The translations under genes were made by a program, and so were the position numbers. The notes under the pieces were generated by a model, which was not told the origin of the DNA, ran no database searches, and saw only the letters and a program-made list of their open reading frames with translations. Below, piece by piece: positions 60,669 to 64,000 of a stretch of DNA of 64,000 nucleotides. How positions within the stretch are numbered: the first letter of the stretch is position 1; every line of letters begins with the position of its first letter. The stretch is from Porticoccaceae bacterium (lineage in GTDB: Bacteria > Pseudomonadota > Gammaproteobacteria > Pseudomonadales > Porticoccaceae), in assembly GCA_026005035.1 (NCBI GenBank), contig BPKH01000001.1, forward strand, positions 124,001-188,000, in the 5' to 3' direction.

Positions 60669-62001
60669 CTAGTCGATGGCCGGCACCGGCCAGCGCCACA
60701 GGCGGCGCACCTCCTCCACCAACCAGGGGCGGAAGCGGGGATGGGCGATGCGGATGAGCGCCTCGGCCCGCTCCCGCAGGGAGCGCCCGCGCAGGTCGGC
60801 GATTCCGTATTCGGTGACCACGTAGTGGGCGTGGGCGCGGGTGGTCACCACGCCGGCGCCGGCGGCGAGGACGGGCACGATCCGCGACACCGTCCCCCCG
60901 GCGGCGGTGCTGGGCAGGGCGATGATCGCCCGCCCCCCCTCGGAGAGGGCGGCGCCGCGCACGAAGTCCACCTGCCCGCCCACCCCAGAGTAGATGCGCG
61001 TGCCCAGGGAGTCGGCGCACACCTGACCGGTGACGTCCACCTCGAGGGCGCTGTTGATGGCCACCACGTTGCGGTTCTGGCGGATCACCTGGGTGTCGTT
61101 GGTGTACTCCACATCCAACAGCACCACCTCGGGGTTGTCGTGGCAGAAGTCGTACAGGCGCCGGCTGCCGAAGACGAAGGTGGCCACGGTCCGCCCCGGA
61201 TACTTGCGCTTGCGGGCGTTGCTCACCGCCCCGGCCTCCACCAGGCGCAGCAGGCCGTCGGAGAACATCTCGGTGTGGATGCCGAGGTCGCGCCGGTCGG
61301 TGAGACAGGCCAGGGTGGCGTCGGGGATCTCGCCGATGCCCATCTGCAGGCAGTCGCCGTCGCGCACCAGGCTCGCCACGTGCTCGCCGATGCGCCGCGC
61401 CACCTCCCCCGGCTCGCGCACCGGCAGTTCCGGCAGGGGGCTTTCCGCCTCGATCACCCGGTGGAAGCGCCGGTAGTGGATGAACCCCTCGCCGTGGATG
61501 CGCGGCATCTGGGGATTGATCTGGGCGATCACCTTTTCGGCCACCTCCACCGCGGCGCGGGTCGCCTCCACGGACACGCCGAGGGAGCAGAAGCCGTGGC
61601 GGTCGGGGGGCGAGACCTGGACCAGGGCCGTGTCCACCCGCTGCTCCCGCCAGCGGAACAGCTTGGGGATCTCCGACAGGAACAGGGGCACGAACTCGTC
61701 CCGACCCTCGTTGACCGAGCGGCGGGTGGCGGCGCCCAGGAAGTAGCAGCGGTTTGCGCAGGTGGCCGGCGAGGGACGGGTCGGTGACCACCTCGGCGCA
61801 CTCGGTGTGCAGCTGCAGAAGCTCCAGGTCGCGGCGCGCGCGGGCCAGATCCGCAAGGCCCGCCAGGAGCACGTAGGGAGTGGCCGCCATGGAGTGGCAC
61901 CAGATCCGCTCGCCGTCGGCGATCGCGGCGAGCGCCCGCCGCGCGCTCTCCCGGTGGCGCTCCTGGGCGGCGCGGAAGGGGTCGGGTTCGGGCGCGGTCA
62001 C
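60669..62001 (-). pseudogene. Acetyl-CoA hydrolase/transferase family protein (4-hydroxybutyrate CoA-transferase-like), one frameshift
   Basis: About 443 residues after removing one extra base in the TTT run 61753-61755 (AAA on the coding strand); then [24 protein letters not shown] is continuous. The C-terminal domain carries [16 protein letters not shown] with the catalytic Glu, [19 protein letters not shown], and [27 protein letters not shown]. It transfers CoA between acids, or hydrolyses acyl-CoA. GTG 62001 overlaps the apbC stop by 4 nt. The catabolic role is plausible but it is outside the island proper. Confidence 0.82.
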
Positions 62002-62816
62002 TCGTCCACCACCTCGATCTCCGGATCCGCCGCCGCCGGACCGGCGAGGGCTTCCCGCAGGGCGGTGGCGATGGCGCGGTAGCGGCGCGCCGCCTCCCCT
62101 TCGGGCTCGGCCACCACCGGGGGCCGACCGGCGTCGGTCTCGGTGCGGATGGCGGGATCCAGGGGCAGGGCGCCGAGCAGCCGGGTGCCGTACTCGGCGG
62201 CGAGGCGCGCCCCTCCCCCCTCGCCGAAAATGTGCTCGGCGTGGCCGCAGGCGGGGCAGACGTACTCGGCCATGTTCTCCACCACCCCGAGCACCGGCAC
62301 CCGCACCTTGGCGAACATCTCAATGGCCTTGCGCGCGTCCGCCAGCGCCACCTCCTGGGGGGTGGTGACGATCACCGCCCCGGACAGGGGAGCCTGCTGG
62401 GCGAGGGTCAGCTGGATGTCCCCGGTGCCCGGCGGCAGGTCCACCAGCAGGTAGTCGAGCGCTCCCCAGAGGGTCTGGTTGAGCAGCTGGCTCAGCGCGG
62501 AACCCGCCATGGGACCGCGCCACACCATGGGCGTGCGCTCGCCGGCCAGAAGCCCCATGCTCATGGCCACCACGCCGTGGGCCCGCAGGGGGACGAGGAA
62601 CTTGCGCTCGACCACCTCGGGGCGCTGCCCCGCGCCGAGTCCCAGCATCTGGGGCAGACTGGGGCCCCAGACGTCGGCGTCCAAGAGGCCCACCCGCTCC
62701 CCGAGGGCGGCGAGCGCAAGCGCCAGGTTGACCGCGGTGGTGGACTTGCCCACCCCGCCCTTGCCGGAGGCGATCGCCACCAGATGCCGCACCGCACCGA
62801 TCCCCGCCTCGGCCAT
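61998..62816 (-). CDS. apbC: Iron-sulfur cluster carrier protein ApbC (Mrp)
   Basis: 272 residues. P-loop with deviant Walker motif GKGGVGKST at 18-26, [38 protein letters not shown] and the cluster-binding CPACGH near residue 184. The DUF59 N-terminal domain of longer Mrp proteins is absent. It binds and delivers 4Fe-4S clusters. ATG 62816, divergent from metG as in many gammaproteobacteria. Confidence 0.95.
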   Translation of the reverse strand: MAEAGIGAVRHLVAIASGKGGVGKSTTAVNLALALAALGERVGLLDADVWGPSLPQMLGLGAGQRPEVVERKFLVPLRAHGVVAMSMGLLAGERTPMVWRGPMAGSALSQLLNQTLWGALDYLLVDLPPGTGDIQLTLAQQAPLSGAVIVTTPQEVALADARKAIEMFAKVRVPVLGVVENMAEYVCPACGHAEHIFGEGGGARLAAEYGTRLLGALPLDPAIRTETDAGRPPVVAEPEGEAARRYRAIATALREALAGPAAADPEIEVVDE

Positions 62817-63138
62817 CGCCCTCCCTCCTTACGCGCGTCGCGCCCATCTTAGCGGCCGCTCCGGCAGTGGTCGAGGGCGGCGGCCGGACGCCCCCGACGG
62901 CCACCCGCACCCACCCCACCCCGGATTCCGGCGCTGAGCGCCTGCATCCGAGCCGCGACCCCACGACCCGAGCGCCCTCGCCACGCGGATAGAGCGCAGC
63001 TTGGATGGAGCGAAGCGGAATCCGGGACCACCCCCCGGCCACCGGCCCGGGAGGTCACCTGTACCCCGCCGCAGCGAGCGGCTATAGTTGGCGCCCCCGG
63101 GCGGCGCTCGCCCGGGGGCAGCGGAGGGAGGTTGCGCC
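62817..63138. repeat. Intergenic region with REP-like repeats (cluster 4)
   Basis: 322 nt between divergent apbC and metG. One element CCCCGGATTCCG ends in GCATCCG (62919-62949), and one in the opposite orientation reads GGATGGAGCGAAGCGGAATCCGGG (63003-63026, partly). TATAGT at 63083-63088 may be the metG -10; no good -35 was found. Nothing else was recognised. Confidence 0.7.
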
Positions 63139-64000
63139 ATGGCGGACAAGCGCCGGATCCTGATCACCAACGCCCTGCCCTACGCCAACGCGGCGCTCCA
63201 TCTGGGCCACATCCTCGAGTACACCCAGACCGACATCTGGGCGCGCTTCCAGAGGCTGCGCGGCCACGAGGTCCACTACATGAGCGCCGACGACGCCCAC
63301 GGCACCGCCATCATGCTCAAGGCGGAGGAGCGCGGCATCTCCCCGGAGGCGCACATCGCCGAAATGAAGGCAATCCACGAGGCCGACTTCCGGGACTTCC
63401 TGATCAGCGTCGACCACTACCACAGCACCCATTCGGAAGAAAACCGCCAGCTGTGCGAACTCATCTACCAGCGCCTGGTGGCCGCCGGCCACATCGAGCA
63501 GCGCGAGATCGTCCAGCCCTACGACCCGGTGCGCGGCCTCTTTCTCGCCGACCGCTACATCGTCGGCACGTGCCCCCGCTGCAACGCGCCCGGCCAGTAC
63601 GGCGACAACTGCGAGGCTTGCGGGGCCACCTACTCGCCCATGGAGCTCATCGAGCCGCGCTCGGTGCTCTCGGGCGCCCGCCCCGAACCGCGCCGCTCGC
63701 TGCACTACTTTTTCCGGCTGCCCGATTTCGCCGACTTCCTCAAGGGCTGGGTGCGGGCCGGCCACGTTCCCGAAGAGATCGCCAACAAACTGGAGGAATG
63801 GTTCGCGGCCGGGCTGGAGAGCTGGGACATCAGCCGCGACGCGCCCTACTTCGGCTTCGAGATCCCCGGCGCCCCCGGCAAGTACTTCTACGTCTGGCTC
63901 GACGCGCCCATCGGCTACATGGCCGCCTTCCAGGCCTACTGCGAGCGCACCGGCCTGTCCTTCGACGACTTCTGGGGCCGGGACTCCACCGCCGAGGTCC
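63139..64000 (+). CDS. metG: Methionyl-tRNA synthetase, 3' part outside window
   Basis: 287 residues are visible. The class-I HIGH motif is HLGH (21-24) in [17 protein letters not shown], the zinc knuckle is [21 protein letters not shown] (about 153-173) and [19 protein letters not shown] follows. The KMSKS motif and anticodon domain are beyond the edge. It charges tRNA-Met. ATG 63139 with GGAGGGAGG upstream. Confidence 0.97.
   Translation, partial: MADKRRILITNALPYANAALHLGHILEYTQTDIWARFQRLRGHEVHYMSADDAHGTAIMLKAEERGISPEAHIAEMKAIHEADFRDFLISVDHYHSTHSEENRQLCELIYQRLVAAGHIEQREIVQPYDPVRGLFLADRYIVGTCPRCNAPGQYGDNCEACGATYSPMELIEPRSVLSGARPEPRRSLHYFFRLPDFADFLKGWVRAGHVPEEIANKLEEWFAAGLESWDISRDAPYFGFEIPGAPGKYFYVWLDAPIGYMAAFQAYCERTGLSFDDFWGRDSTAEV

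Overview
The window is very GC-rich and densely coded. Genes often abut or overlap by 4 nt (GTGA/ATGA), and starts are a mix of ATG and GTG. Both ends hold ordinary chromosomal genes: trm112-like, recX, DUF4126, recA and pncC on the left, and rfbD, rfbB, dcd, a CoA-transferase, apbC and metG on the right. The recX/recA/pncC order, a LexA box of the gammaproteobacterial CTGT-N8-ACAG type before recA, and apbC next to metG suggest a high-GC gammaproteobacterium. The genus cannot be read from the sequence. A hydrocarbon-, steroid- or terpenoid-degrading lineage is a guess from gene content.

From about 3.1 to 55.7 kb lies a catabolic region. It holds ten short-chain dehydrogenases (SDRs), two Rieske oxygenases, a P450, two LLM flavin monooxygenases, four amidohydrolases (two ACMSD-like), an FAH-family hydrolase, two enoyl-CoA hydratase-like genes (one a fragment), a CaiB-type CoA-transferase, ALDH, zinc ADH, a two-domain carboxymuconolactone decarboxylase, epoxide hydrolase, several alpha/beta hydrolases, two sulfotransferases, an MBL hydrolase, a TonB receptor and an MFS transporter. 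The local regulators are three TetR, one GbsR/MarR, one GntR and one AraC.

Layout: (1) 3.1-6.7 kb, CoA-transferase / amidohydrolase / enoyl-CoA hydratase module, in which two proteins have permuted domain order. (2) 6.8-11.5 kb, SDR and Rieske oxygenase, divergent from a fused E1 alpha-beta dehydrogenase with a free-standing lipoyl protein. (3) 11.6-14.4 kb, hydrolase, TetR, LLM and GbsR. (4) 14.5-19.4 kb, translationally coupled SDR-SDR-hydrolase-SnoaL-sulfotransferase-SDR operon. (5) 19.3-25.8 kb, reverse operon ending at an ALDH, divergent from a GntR gene. (6) 26.8-31.6 kb, including a SnoaL / epoxide hydrolase / SDR / quinone reductase operon in which every gene is frameshifted. (7) 31.7-35.6 kb, TonB receptor and MFS transporter. 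(8) 35.9-42.6 kb, TetR between two ACMSD-like amidohydrolases, with matching operator-like sequences inside both promoter spacers, followed by FAH, LLM and a third amidohydrolase. (9) 42.6-44.4 kb, P450 and a graveyard of two gene fragments. (10) 44.5-48.6 kb, TetR-AraC-AKR operon divergent from a Rieske oxygenase plus small partner protein. (11) 48.6-55.7 kb, SDR, carboxylesterase and sulfotransferase, divergent from SDR-ADH-MBL.

The chemistry implied is oxidative activation of a hydrophobic, probably alicyclic substrate, serial alcohol/ketone oxidation, CoA activation, hydration and hydrolytic C-C or ester cleavage, with uptake by the TonB receptor. The substrate is not known. About fifteen apparent single-base indels, mostly one extra base in a short G/C run, break otherwise clean reading frames; nine of them fall in 3.5 kb. 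They may be assembly errors rather than true gene decay. No rRNA, tRNA, CRISPR, integrase or transposase was seen.
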